A stretch of DNA of 64,000 nt. Origin: Streptomyces sp. NBC_01497 (GTDB lineage: Bacteria > Actinomycetota > Actinomycetes > Streptomycetales > Streptomycetaceae). The stretch is from NCBI RefSeq assembly GCF_036250695.1, contig NZ_CP109427.1, forward strand, positions 496,001 through 560,000. The letters are read 5' to 3'. Below, one piece after another: positions 17,354 through 26,094 of the stretch. The notes below the pieces were generated by a model. It saw only the letters and a list, made by a program, of their open reading frames with translations, did not search any database and had not been told where the DNA came from. A program made the translations under genes and the position numbers. Numbering within the stretch: the first letter of the stretch is position 1; each line of letters starts with the position of its first letter.

Positions 17354-17605
17354 ATGAACCAGGACTACGCCCGCGACCTCACCCCCTTCTCGATCGATCT
17401 GACCTTCGACGAGGTACGACGACGCAGTGAGGTCGTCGCCGCGCTCGGCCCCCACTGGGACCCGGTGGCGGCCCTCCAGGGCGAGGACGAGGCATACGCC
17501 CTCCTCTACTCGGGCCTGGACGAGGAGCAGCAGCGCACGTACGACATGCTGGTGGCGGCCGGTGTCCTGCCGGGTCAGGAGCCGGGCCGTGCGTCTGCCC
17601 ATTGA
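17354..17605 (+). CDS. DUF6400-like small protein
   Basis: An 83-residue acidic protein of unknown function. I recognise it from memory as a conserved small Streptomyces protein now grouped as DUF6400, with the hallmark run FSIDLTFDEVRRRSEVVAALG and GEDEAYALLYSGLDEEQQRTYD. It is predicted to be all-helical, with no signal or membrane segment. ATG 17354 gives the conserved N-terminus; an upstream ATG at 17318 adds 12 unlikely residues. It overlaps the next gene by 17 nt, indicating one transcript and translational coupling. The family name should be confirmed by a profile search. Confidence 0.75.
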   Translation: MNQDYARDLTPFSIDLTFDEVRRRSEVVAALGPHWDPVAALQGEDEAYALLYSGLDEEQQRTYDMLVAAGVLPGQEPGRASAH

Positions 17606-17834
17606 TCCGCAGGCGGATTCGGGCCGTCGCGCCTGGGTGGCCTGCCCCGTCTGCGACGACGCCCGCCATTGCGACACCTGCGCCAGCAGCCGCAACTGCT
17701 TCGAGCACTGGCGCTACCTGATCTCCAACAAAGGGCCGGTCGTCCACCTTCAGTGCCCGCGGTGCACGCACCTGTGGTCCCTGGACACCCGGCCCCGCGC
17801 GGCCCGCCCCGGCGACAGCGGCCCCTGCTCCTGA
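17589..17834 (+). CDS. Small zinc-ribbon-like protein
   Basis: An 81-residue protein starting at GTG 17589, with AGGAG at 17577-17581. It contains paired cysteines in ACPVCDD, HCDTC and LQCPRCTHLW, enough to bind one or two zinc ions as a ribbon. A conserved-looking core FEHWRYLISNKGPVVHLQC lies between. No membrane or export signal is visible. It overlaps the DUF6400-like gene, so the two are probably co-translated. Function is unknown; RNA or protein binding through the ribbon is only a guess. Confidence 0.7.
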   Translation: MRLPIDPQADSGRRAWVACPVCDDARHCDTCASSRNCFEHWRYLISNKGPVVHLQCPRCTHLWSLDTRPRAARPGDSGPCS

Positions 17835-17856
17835 CGGGCCAGGCCTGCGGCCCCAC

Positions 17857-17904
17857 GGGTCCGTGGGTCCGTGGGTCCGTGGGTCCGTGGGTCCGTGGGT
17901 CCGT
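17857..17904. repeat. Six 8-bp tandem repeats
   Basis: Six perfect tandem copies of GGGTCCGT just after the zinc-ribbon gene. This is simple-sequence DNA that spuriously encodes Pro-Thr-Asp-Pro-Arg runs in the reverse frames. Confidence 0.95.
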
Positions 17905-18010
17905 GGGCGATCCTCACCCGGGATTCCCGCGTCGCCGCGCACGACATCGCCACGGAGCGCGTCCGGCGCTTCGGAAAGCCCCGCGCGCACAGCGCCCTCC
18001 TGCCGGAAGT

Positions 18011-18049
18011 GACGGCGCCCCTCCCGCCCACGGCGGGAGGGGCGCCGTC
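18011..18049. terminator. Strong terminator hairpin
   Basis: A perfect 18-bp stem with a 3-nt loop: the left arm starts GACGGCGCCCC at 18011, the right arm is 18032-18049. It lies 54 bp beyond the GH3 stop and also downstream of the zinc-ribbon gene, so it can serve both convergent transcripts. Confidence 0.85.
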
Positions 18050-18102
18050 CCCGCTACGGCACGGCCAGGGCCTTAGCGGGGAGCGTCGTCACGTGTCCGT
18101 GG

Positions 18103-21100
18103 TCAGCCTCCGATCCCGATCGAGAAGATGTGCATCGCCAGCTGGCTGTTGGTCGCGGTCTTGCTGACATTCGGCAGGGTGACGGCCTCAACCGTCTTGC
18201 CCGTGCGCAGTGGCACTGTCACACCGTAGGTGTGCACCTGCTGTGTCTGGTGGCCGCCGGAGTTGTTCAGGTACGCGAGCGTGGCGGCGAAGTCGCTGCC
18301 CGCGGGCGCCGACGAGCCCCACCAGTCCCCGAAGCCGAGCGAGTAGGTCTGGGTGGTGCCGTCGGTGTAGAGGACGGTGCCCGATCCGGAGGAGGCGCCG
18401 AAGTCACTGGTGCCGATGAAGCCCAGCGTCGCTCCCGAACCCCGGACATGTACGGCCTGGCCACTCGCGACGATGTTGTCGGGCTTACCGGTTCCCGCCG
18501 TCGCGGGCCACGGGAAGGTGACCCCGTCGTGGGTCGCGTTCTGCCCTGCCGTGTATCCGGCAGCCTCCAGGGTCTGTTCCGAGAAGCTGGCGCCGCCGCC
18601 GTCCAGGCTGCCGGTGCCCGGAGTGGCGTCGTCGCTGATCCCGGAGTTGTCGTAGGCGGCGGCGACGGAGGCGTACGGCACCGTCACCGGCGCCTGGGCG
18701 CTCTGCCGCCCGTTGGGTGTGGTGACGGTGGAGTCGAGGGCGAAGGACGCCGGGTCGACACCCTCGGGGACCGTCACCTGCCACGTCGTGCTGACGGCCT
18801 GGCCGGCGCCGACCTCGGCGAAGGTGGCCGGTGTGCTCGCCGCGGCGGTCCAGTCGCTCGGTGCGGCGAGTGCGACCGTCACGCCCTTGACCGGCTTGCC
18901 GGCGCCGTTGGTGTAGGTGGTCTTCGCGGTGAATGTGGAGCCCGCGTCCGCGATGGGCGGCGCGCCGAGGGTGAGCGTGTTCCGCACCACGACGGGGGTC
19001 GTGCCGCTGACACCGTTCACGGTGACCTTGATGGTGGCGGTGCCGTCGGCGACCGCGTGGACGCTGCCGTCGCGGTCCACGGTGGCGACCTTCGGATCGC
19101 TGCTGCCGTACGTGACGTGCGCGGTGGACAGGTCGACGAAGGACTCGTCGTTGTTGACGGCCTCGACCACGTTGTCCGCCGTCACCGACAGGTCGCGCTG
19201 TTCCTTGCTCGCGTCCGTGTCGTCCTTGATCCACTTGTTCTTGCCGGTGAGGTCGAATGTGTCGCCCGCGTTGTGGACGACGTCCTCCGGCTGGACGGTG
19301 ACGTACTGGACCTTCCGTTGGAGTGCCCCGGTGACCTTCACCTTCGCGGAGCCCGCGAGGGTACCCGCGTCGGGGCCGACCTGGAAGCCGTAGGCCCCGT
19401 CGTAGACGGTGTCACGCGACGCCTTCGCGTCCCAGAAGGCCAGATCGGGGACCTTGACGGGGATGGTGATGTGCTGGGTCGCGCCCGGTGCCAGCGACTT
19501 CGTCTTCCGGAAGCCCTCAAGGCGCTTGTCCGGCAGTTGTACCCCGGCTTCGGTGAACTGCGTCGCCGCGTACAGCTGGGCGACCGTCGAGCCGGCCGTG
19601 GTACCGGTGTTCTCGATGTCGAAGCCGACGTCGACCGTGCCGTTCGCCGAGACCGACTTCTTGTCGGCCTTGATGTGGGAGTAGGCGAACGTGCTGTAGC
19701 TCAGGCCGTATCCGAAGGGGTAGGTGGGCGTGCCGGTGAAGTACTGGTAGGTGCGGCCGAGTCCACCGGTCTGGTCGGGTGTGAGGCCGTAGTTGGACTT
19801 GTCCGGCAGCTGTGAGTCGTCCTTGTACCAGGTGAAGTCCAGGTGCCCGGCAGGGTTCTGCTTGCCGAAGAGCACGTCGGCGAGCGCGTCGCCCTGGCTC
19901 TCGCCGTTGTAGCCGCTGAACAGGATCGCGGGAACCTTGTCCTTGACGTCGTCGATCTTCACCGGGCCGTCCGACTGGATGACCAGCGCGGTGTTCTTGT
20001 TGCCGAGCGCGGTGGTCTGGTCGATGAGCGAGTCGTAGTTGCCCGGCATGTCGAGGCTTGCCCGGTCCTTGCCCTCCGACGCGTTGTTCTCGTCGGTTCC
20101 GACGAACAGGACGACCAGGTCCGCTGCCTTCACGTCGGCCAGGGTCCGGTCGCTCAGCGTGGCGGCGCCGCTCGCCGTGGAGGAGGTGCCTGCCGCGTCG
20201 AAGACCACGGACGCACCCGGGTTCGCGGCCTTCACCGCGTCGGTGATCCCCTGGACGGCGTCGACCTGCTTGGTCGGTTCGCCGGAGTAACCGCCGAGCG
20301 TCACGGTGCCCGCCAGGTCACCGAGGATCACGATCTTGCCGGTCTTCGCTGGGTCGGCCGGCAGCAGCGGCCTGTCCGTGCCGGGCACCTGTCCGTTCTT
20401 CAGCAGGACGAGGGAGTTGTCCGCGACGGTACGGGCGAGGCCCTGGTGCGCGGGGGACTCGATCTGGTCCTTGGAGATCTTCGTGTAGGCGACCTTGCTC
20501 GCCGGGTCGAACTCGCCGGTCTGCATGCGGACGGTGAACACCTTGACCAGCGCGTTGTCGAGCACACCCTCGCTCAGGGCGCCGGCGTCGATGGCCTGCT
20601 GGACGTTGGTGGTCGTCGCCTCGTCACCGGTGCAGTTGAGGTCGGTCCCCGCGCGCAGCGCGTACGCCTCGCCGCCCGCCTGTCCGGTCATGGTCGCACC
20701 CGTGGTGGTGCTGGTCCAGGTCGGGCTCGGCTTGTGGTCGGTCGTCCAGCCGGGGGCCGCCCAGTCGTGGCCGCCGGGGAACTGCTGCCAGGTGGTGCCG
20801 ACAGCGCCGCAGTCGGAGGTCACGTAGCCGTCGAACCCGTAGGTGCGCTGGGCGAGTTGGTTCGTGGTGTAGGTGTCGGCCACTGACGGGGTGCCATTGA
20901 TCGCGTTGTACGAGGTCATCAGGCCCGAGACATGGGCGTCCTCGATCAGCGTCCGGAACTGCGCGGTGTAGTAGTCGCGCAGGTCGGTGTCATCGACGCC
21001 GGAGCTGATGCCGGTGCGGTTCTCCTCGACGTTGTTGAGCGCGTAGTGCTTCGCCGTGGCCGCGACCTTGAGGTATCCGGTCCGGGGTGTGCCGTTCTGG

Positions 21101-21756
21101 TCGTTGCCCTGGTAGCCGTCGACGAACTCGCCGGCCATCTTGCCCGTCAGGTAGGGGTCTTCGCCGAAGGCCTCGTCGGTGCGGCCCCAGCGCGGGTCCC
21201 GGTCGAGGTTGACGTTGGGGGCCCAGAAGGTCAGGGCCCCGTAGTCGTCGGCGGAGGGGCCGAGGTTGTTCTGCCCGCTGCCGAAGAGCGACGTGTCGTT
21301 GAAGCCGCGTACCTCGTCGGAGATGGCCCCGGTCTCCTGGTAGATCAAGGACGGGTCCCAGGTCATGGTGGACGCGAAGTTGACCGGGAAGCTGGTGGCG
21401 TGGATGCCGCCCTGTGCGCCGCCGTTGTTCTGGTCCGCGCCCAGGGTGTTGACGCCGTGCTGGCCCTCGCTCCAGTACGTGTACTGCTGCACGCCGAGCC
21501 GGGGGATGGCGGGGGCGCTGTTGGTGGCGAGCTGCTGGACCTTCTCCTGCAGCGTCATACGGGACACCAGGTCGGCCGCGCGCTCCGCGAAGGAGTAGCC
21601 GGTGTCGAGGTAGACCGGGGTCGTTGCCGCCGTGGGCCCGGAGCGTCCGGCGGCGTTCGCCGGGCCGTGCGCGGTGGCGGTGAGGCCGACCGTACAGGCC
21701 AGGGCGCACGCGGCGGCCAGTCCTGCCCGGCGCAAGCGGTGTCGTTGTCTGTCCAT
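18103..21756 (-). CDS. Secreted multidomain GH3 glycosidase
   Basis: A 1217-residue secreted glycoside hydrolase of family 3 (beta-xylosidase/beta-glucosidase type). It has an export signal (basic MDRQRHRLRR, then an Ala-rich core to about residue 37), an N-terminal GH3 barrel with the nucleophile Asp315 in VTSDCGAVG, the C-terminal GH3 sandwich and a fibronectin-III-like domain. After these come a bacterial Ig-like domain (DPKVATVDRDGSVHAVADGT), a NEW3-like domain and a C-terminal beta domain starting near AAYDNSGISDDATPG, as in other Streptomyces secreted glycosidases. ATG 21756 is preceded by GGAGGAACC; the much longer open frame upstream is not part of the gene. The sugar specificity is not readable. 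It lies near the mannosidase/ABC cluster but is separated from it by two terminator-type hairpins or gaps. Confidence 0.92.
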   Translation of the reverse strand: MDRQRHRLRRAGLAAACALACTVGLTATAHGPANAAGRSGPTAATTPVYLDTGYSFAERAADLVSRMTLQEKVQQLATNSAPAIPRLGVQQYTYWSEGQHGVNTLGADQNNGGAQGGIHATSFPVNFASTMTWDPSLIYQETGAISDEVRGFNDTSLFGSGQNNLGPSADDYGALTFWAPNVNLDRDPRWGRTDEAFGEDPYLTGKMAGEFVDGYQGNDQNGTPRTGYLKVAATAKHYALNNVEENRTGISSGVDDTDLRDYYTAQFRTLIEDAHVSGLMTSYNAINGTPSVADTYTTNQLAQRTYGFDGYVTSDCGAVGTTWQQFPGGHDWAAPGWTTDHKPSPTWTSTTTGATMTGQAGGEAYALRAGTDLNCTGDEATTTNVQQAIDAGALSEGVLDNALVKVFTVRMQTGEFDPASKVAYTKISKDQIESPAHQGLARTVADNSLVLLKNGQVPGTDRPLLPADPAKTGKIVILGDLAGTVTLGGYSGEPTKQVDAVQGITDAVKAANPGASVVFDAAGTSSTASGAATLSDRTLADVKAADLVVLFVGTDENNASEGKDRASLDMPGNYDSLIDQTTALGNKNTALVIQSDGPVKIDDVKDKVPAILFSGYNGESQGDALADVLFGKQNPAGHLDFTWYKDDSQLPDKSNYGLTPDQTGGLGRTYQYFTGTPTYPFGYGLSYSTFAYSHIKADKKSVSANGTVDVGFDIENTGTTAGSTVAQLYAATQFTEAGVQLPDKRLEGFRKTKSLAPGATQHITIPVKVPDLAFWDAKASRDTVYDGAYGFQVGPDAGTLAGSAKVKVTGALQRKVQYVTVQPEDVVHNAGDTFDLTGKNKWIKDDTDASKEQRDLSVTADNVVEAVNNDESFVDLSTAHVTYGSSDPKVATVDRDGSVHAVADGTATIKVTVNGVSGTTPVVVRNTLTLGAPPIADAGSTFTAKTTYTNGAGKPVKGVTVALAAPSDWTAAASTPATFAEVGAGQAVSTTWQVTVPEGVDPASFALDSTVTTPNGRQSAQAPVTVPYASVAAAYDNSGISDDATPGTGSLDGGGASFSEQTLEAAGYTAGQNATHDGVTFPWPATAGTGKPDNIVASGQAVHVRGSGATLGFIGTSDFGASSGSGTVLYTDGTTQTYSLGFGDWWGSSAPAGSDFAATLAYLNNSGGHQTQQVHTYGVTVPLRTGKTVEAVTLPNVSKTATNSQLAMHIFSIGIGG

Positions 21757-21852
21757 GGTTCCTCCGTCGCAGCGGTGGGGGTGACGTGAACGGCGGTACT
21801 CGCGGTGCTCGGACGAGTTGGGTGCGTGGGGTCGGTTCGCTGAGGGCTCGGC

Positions 21853-22044
21853 TGCGCGGACGTACAGCTCGTGCGCGGACGGGAAGGTGCCCGCCGGCTT
21901 GGTGGTGACGACCTTGACCTGGCGTGCGGCGGCCGGGGCGCGTGTTCGGAGGAGTGCGCCTTTCGGTGGCGTACGGGTCGTCTCGGCGGGACTCGGCACG
22001 GTCGTGTACGCGGTGTCGTCGAGCGGGACGTGGACGTCCGATTC
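21853..22044 (-). pseudogene. Possible CBM32 (F5/8 type C) domain remnant
   Basis: A 64-residue stretch upstream of the GH3 gene, in the same frame, reads like the last third of a discoidin/CBM32 domain: DVHVPLDDTAYTTV, then ARQVKVVTTKPAGTFPSAHE and LYVRA. No start, no first half of the domain and no stop before the GH3 gene are seen. It may be the debris of a deleted carbohydrate-binding gene. The resemblance is judged by eye only. Confidence 0.35.
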
Positions 22045-22131
22045 GCCCCGGAGGCAACCGCTGGGGGTGGACAACCGATCCGGGTGAGGGTGGGGACCGC
22101 GCCGGGACCGGGACAGACCGCGCCCTTTTCG

Positions 22132-22143
22132 GACAACGTTGTC
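22132..22143. promoter_or_regulatory. Perfect LacI-type palindrome
   Basis: GACAACGTTGTC is a perfect 12-bp palindrome with a central CG, the style of LacI-family operators. It lies 376 bp upstream of the GH3 start and differs from the CGTTACCGATA sites near the LacI gene at 29871. A regulator encoded elsewhere may use it. Confidence 0.5.
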
Positions 22144-22410
22144 GCACTGGCGTGGTGCGTCCGGCCGTCCGGGGCGTGGACGGCCGCGGGGCCCGGCCGC
22201 GGGAGGGCGGCCCGCCCGCTGCCGAAGCGCTGCGGCCCCGGCCCGGCGGAGCCGGCCGCGTCCGCGCCGAGGGCCCGCCGTCCGGTCGGTGACAGCGCCG
22301 CGTGGGCGGCGGGGAAAACGTGTTCGTGCATGCGCGTCTCCGTCGTCTGGGGGAACGAGTGAGGGCGCGGCGTGCGTCGGGTGCGCCTGTGACGCCGCGT
22401 AACGCGATGG

Positions 22411-22463
22411 ACACTTATTATGTTGGCGGAGGCAACTTATTGACGCAGCACACCAGTTGACAA
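22411..22463 (-). promoter_or_regulatory. Candidate promoter with direct repeats
   Basis: On the minus strand TTGTCA (22463-22458) and TAAGTT (22439-22434) are spaced like a sigma-70-type promoter. ACTTATT occurs twice, at 22413-22419 and 22435-22441, 22 bp apart. The stretch is clearly AT-richer than its surroundings. Transcription would run toward the GH3 gene with a long leader of about 680 nt. Confidence 0.4.
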
Positions 22464-22701
22464 GATGTGCGTCCGTAAAGGTTCGCTGATGTCGGCCCGG
22501 CCCTGGCCAGTCCATAGGGGTCACGGGCGGTCGAGGACCCCTCGGCACCCGTTTGTCAGCCGCGCGAACTAATGGCCGGTCCCGCCTCGACGAACCGGAT
22601 CTTCCGACCCAGGGGAACACTTCCGGGCGCCGGACTCCCGGGGCTACCGGACGGTGAGCCCTCGATGGGCAGGCGGCAGGCAGGTGGCACGACGCGAGGA
22701 C

Positions 22702-22740
22702 CCCCGTGCGGTGCGGACGTGACGTCCGCACCGCACGGGG
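22702..22740. terminator. Terminator after mannosidase operon
   Basis: A perfect 18-bp inverted repeat, CCCCGTGCGGTGCGGACG and its complement, around a TGA loop. It lies 84 bp past the stop of the GH38 gene and is the likely end of the ABC-mannosidase operon. Confidence 0.8.
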
Positions 22741-22823
22741 TTCTCGCCGTGGCCGACACCCGGCCACGCTCGCGCCGCACCCGCCCGCGGGCCCTCGTCT
22801 CCCCGGGCCCGCGGGCGGCAGGG

Positions 22824-25800
22824 CTACGCGACGGGCACGACCCCCTCGCCGTCCTCGTCCCCTGTGCTGCGGCCCGCACCCGGGGTGACACGGACAGCGG
22901 TGCTGCCGAGCCGTGGGATGTCCACGAGTATGTCGTCCCCTTCGCGCGTTACCGGTCCCTCGGGGTCACCGAGGAGTGTGGCCCGCTCGGCGGCGGCTAC
23001 CGGGAAGCCGCAGCGGAGGCGGACGGTCCGCGCGCTCTCGGCAAACGACTGCAGACGCACGAGGATGTCCGCGGACGCGGCCCCGTTCCCTCCCCCGCCC
23101 GACGCGGCGGGCACGACCGGCGCCGCATCGATGAGCCGTACGCTCGGATCGTCGACGGACAGCAGCGCGCGTTCGGCCGGATCGCCCGCGGCGGTTGGTT
23201 CGCCGTGCGCCGCGACGCCCACCAGCGGATGGTCGACCTCGTGGGCGGTGCGCAGGCCGAGCGCCTCCGCTTCGATGCTCTCGCCACTCCTGCGGACGCC
23301 GACGGCATAGCGGAAGGTCGTGTCGAAGGCCTGCTGGGACGGGAAGTTGGTGTCCCACAGGTTGTTGTGGACCCAGGAGTAGAGAGTGCCCGGCCGGCGG
23401 GGTGCCGTGGAGTCGGGGAAGGGCGCGTACGGCAGGGGGATGGTCTCGGGCTCGACCAGTGGGGCATCGCGGGTCACCCAGGCGACCGGGCCCTCGGCGT
23501 CGTCGAGGGTGACGAAGGAACGCACCGCGCGCATGTGCTGGGGAGCGCCGGGAACGTGCGCGAGTCCGCTCCCGGTGAGCGCGCCGGTGATCTCGTACCG
23601 GACCGAGGGGGCTTCGAGGGCGAACGGGAAGGCCAGGTAGGCGCTCTCCTTCGTCATGGTGGCGGGCTTGTCGAAGCGGTTGTCGAAGACCACGTGCGCG
23701 TCGTCGCGCCCCAGGCTGACGGTGGTCCGCGCGAGACTCACACCGTCCGCCGCGTACTCGTAGGTGAGGCTCCGGCCGAGGGCGTCGTCGCGGCGTTCGA
23801 GCAGGACGGCCGGCCTGGCGAGGGAACGGGAACCCAGGAGTTCCAGCTCGTCCGTCGCGGTCGTCTTGTTGGCCTGGTGGTTGAAGCCGCCCGCGGTGGT
23901 GTACGTGTCGTAGACATAGCCGTTGAAGCCCACCACGGCTTCCTGGTCGACGAGTTCACGCCCGGTGGCCTTCTCGGTGATCGACGCCACGCACGCACGC
24001 CCGAGGTCCACGCGCACCCGGAGGTGGTCGTTCTCCAGGACCAGGTCCTCGGCCCTCGGCAGCGGCGGCCGCCGGTCGCTTCCCGCGTCCTGTTTCCGGT
24101 CGGTGGGCGGTACCTCCGCCGTGCCCTGCTCCCCCGCTGTGAGGTCGAGCCTGACGAGCCCGAGCGGCGGGACGTCGGGCACCTCGACGTGCAGCAGACG
24201 CCCCGCGTCCCGGTGTACGGGGTTGGTCTGCGCCTCCGCGACGCTCGGCAGCGGCTTGCCTGTGCGGCCGTCGGTGACCGACACCGCCCGGTCCAGGGGG
24301 ATGCGGCTCTCGCGCACGAACAGGGTGACGGCCGAAGTGCGCCGTGCCGACGTGGTGTTGACGGCCCAGTAGGTCGCGTCGGCACCGGGGGTGACGGGCA
24401 GCGCCGCGCCGAGTGCGGACGACGCGTGGTCGAGGAAGGTGTCCGCGTCGTTGTCGCCGTGCAGGGCGTATCCGTACTTCCAGTGCCACTGCTGCTCGCC
24501 GGAGCCCATGCCCGAGTCGCCGTGGGTCCACGGGTCGCCCGCGCCCCAGGTGTGTTCGTTGAAGAGCGAGACCGACCGGTACACGTCCGCAGCGCCGTGC
24601 CGGGCGTTCTCGGCGTGGGCGAGTGCGGCGGGTCCGGAGTCGCTCAGCGCCGCCATGCCGTAGAGGGTGGCGGCGTCCGTCACGGTGGACTGCGCGCGGC
24701 GGACCATGGCCTGCGGCCGGGCCCCTGAGCCGACGCCCTCCACCCACCAGTCGCCCCAGTCGCCCTCGAAGACGGGCACCGCGTCGCCGAGTCGCTGCTC
24801 GGCGTCGGTGAAGAAGTCGGTGTTGGTGGAGAGCCGCAGGGTCGGGGAGGCCCAGGTCTCGTTCCAGCGGCGTACGGTCTCGGCCAGGATCAGCCGCGGC
24901 GGCGCGTTGTCCCCGAAGTGGCCCTGGACCCGCAGGTGCAGGATGTCCCACGGGTACGGTTCGCGATGGCCCGCGGTCGGTCCCGGCGAGCCCACGAGCT
25001 CGGGCGGTATGGGGTACGGGTTGGTGGCCAGGGCGGTCAGGTAGGCGGGCAGCAGGTCGTCCACCATCGCGTAGGAGGTGTCGAAGCCCAGCACCGGGCC
25101 CTCCATGTAGGCGAGGCCGTGCGGGCTGTCCGTCATCCAGGTGAGGAGTTCGTTGCCCGACGGGGCGCGCCAGCGGAACAGGCGCGGCAGTTGGGCGCCG
25201 CCGTTCATGTTGGGGACGGAGCGCCCGGCCCAGTTGTGCGCCACGGACAGGTAGCGCACGCCGAGCCCCGCCAGCGCGTCGGGAAGACCCGCGACGGTGC
25301 CCGGCACGTCGGTCTGCATCGCGCTGAGGAAGTCGATGCCGTGGGCCTCCTTGACGGAACGGGCGAGCCGCAGGAGTTCGTGGAGCTCGTCCGTCGAGCA
25401 GGTGTCGGTGTGCAGGTTGTAGGGCATGGCCGTCAGCTCGATCTGCCCGGCCTTGACGCGCCGTACGAACTCCTCGACGCGCCGGGCCGGCCGTGCGGCC
25501 GCCCACTGCTCGAAGGACCACAGTGACTCCACCGCCCACCGGAACTTGGCGTTGTCGGGCCAGTCGTCGGTGGCACGGGTCAGGTCGAGGCAGGAGTCGA
25601 GGAACGCGACGTGCTCCCCGAGTACCGTGCCCTGCGGGTCGGTGTAGCCGATGTCCAGGTGCGAGTGGTGCACGAGGTGGATCGTCCACTCGCGCGGCGG
25701 TTCGAGGGTGAAGGCGAGTACGGCGGAGGCACCATGGCCGGTGGCGGTGATGCGCAGGTCCCGCGGCTCGGACTCCAACGGCAGCAGCAGCCGCCATCCG

Positions 25801-26066
25801 CCGGGGGCACTCACGGTCTGAACGGGCAGCGGGCCGTGGCCCGCCGCCTCGGCGGTGAAGGTCCAGCCGCCGGGATCCGCACCGTCGATCAGGATCCGTA
25901 CGCAGCGTTGTGCGCCGGCCGGTGTGCGTCGCACGAGGTGTTCCGGCAGGGCACGGAACCTGGTGCTGCCGGCCTGGGCCGTGGCCGCCACCGCGAGGCC
26001 GACCATGCTCGTCCGGGCCTTTTCGGTCGACCACCGGCGGTCACGTACGAGGGCACGCGTCGTCAT
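22824..26066 (-). CDS. Intracellular GH38 alpha-mannosidase-like hydrolase
   Basis: A 1080-residue protein with the zinc-dependent GH38 catalytic domain. The metal-binding HSHLD motif is at residues 134-138 (His136 and Asp138 as ligands) and the nucleophile is Asp253 in MQTDVPG. The long C-terminal half is the beta-sandwich region usual for the family. No signal peptide is seen, so it works in the cytoplasm, removing mannose from imported glycosides. It is the last gene of the operon SBP-permease-permease-GH38, 28 bp after the second permease, which ties it to the importer. The start at 26066 follows GGGAGAG. GH38-like enzymes can differ in substrate, and the exact linkage cannot be read. Confidence 0.9.
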   Translation of the reverse strand: MTTRALVRDRRWSTEKARTSMVGLAVAATAQAGSTRFRALPEHLVRRTPAGAQRCVRILIDGADPGGWTFTAEAAGHGPLPVQTVSAPGGWRLLLPLESEPRDLRITATGHGASAVLAFTLEPPREWTIHLVHHSHLDIGYTDPQGTVLGEHVAFLDSCLDLTRATDDWPDNAKFRWAVESLWSFEQWAAARPARRVEEFVRRVKAGQIELTAMPYNLHTDTCSTDELHELLRLARSVKEAHGIDFLSAMQTDVPGTVAGLPDALAGLGVRYLSVAHNWAGRSVPNMNGGAQLPRLFRWRAPSGNELLTWMTDSPHGLAYMEGPVLGFDTSYAMVDDLLPAYLTALATNPYPIPPELVGSPGPTAGHREPYPWDILHLRVQGHFGDNAPPRLILAETVRRWNETWASPTLRLSTNTDFFTDAEQRLGDAVPVFEGDWGDWWVEGVGSGARPQAMVRRAQSTVTDAATLYGMAALSDSGPAALAHAENARHGAADVYRSVSLFNEHTWGAGDPWTHGDSGMGSGEQQWHWKYGYALHGDNDADTFLDHASSALGAALPVTPGADATYWAVNTTSARRTSAVTLFVRESRIPLDRAVSVTDGRTGKPLPSVAEAQTNPVHRDAGRLLHVEVPDVPPLGLVRLDLTAGEQGTAEVPPTDRKQDAGSDRRPPLPRAEDLVLENDHLRVRVDLGRACVASITEKATGRELVDQEAVVGFNGYVYDTYTTAGGFNHQANKTTATDELELLGSRSLARPAVLLERRDDALGRSLTYEYAADGVSLARTTVSLGRDDAHVVFDNRFDKPATMTKESAYLAFPFALEAPSVRYEITGALTGSGLAHVPGAPQHMRAVRSFVTLDDAEGPVAWVTRDAPLVEPETIPLPYAPFPDSTAPRRPGTLYSWVHNNLWDTNFPSQQAFDTTFRYAVGVRRSGESIEAEALGLRTAHEVDHPLVGVAAHGEPTAAGDPAERALLSVDDPSVRLIDAAPVVPAASGGGGNGAASADILVRLQSFAESARTVRLRCGFPVAAAERATLLGDPEGPVTREGDDILVDIPRLGSTAVRVTPGAGRSTGDEDGEGVVPVA

Positions 26067-26094
26067 GTGCTGTCTCTCCCAAGGTGGTTCGGGG

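Noticed and set aside
17857..17904. CRISPR-like array
   Set aside because: Units are 8 bp with no spacers; simple tandem repeat.
21757..22767. N-terminal extension of the GH3 protein to 1554 residues
   Set aside because: The strong GGAGG plus signal peptide at 21756 fix the start; upstream residues have no signal or domain order.
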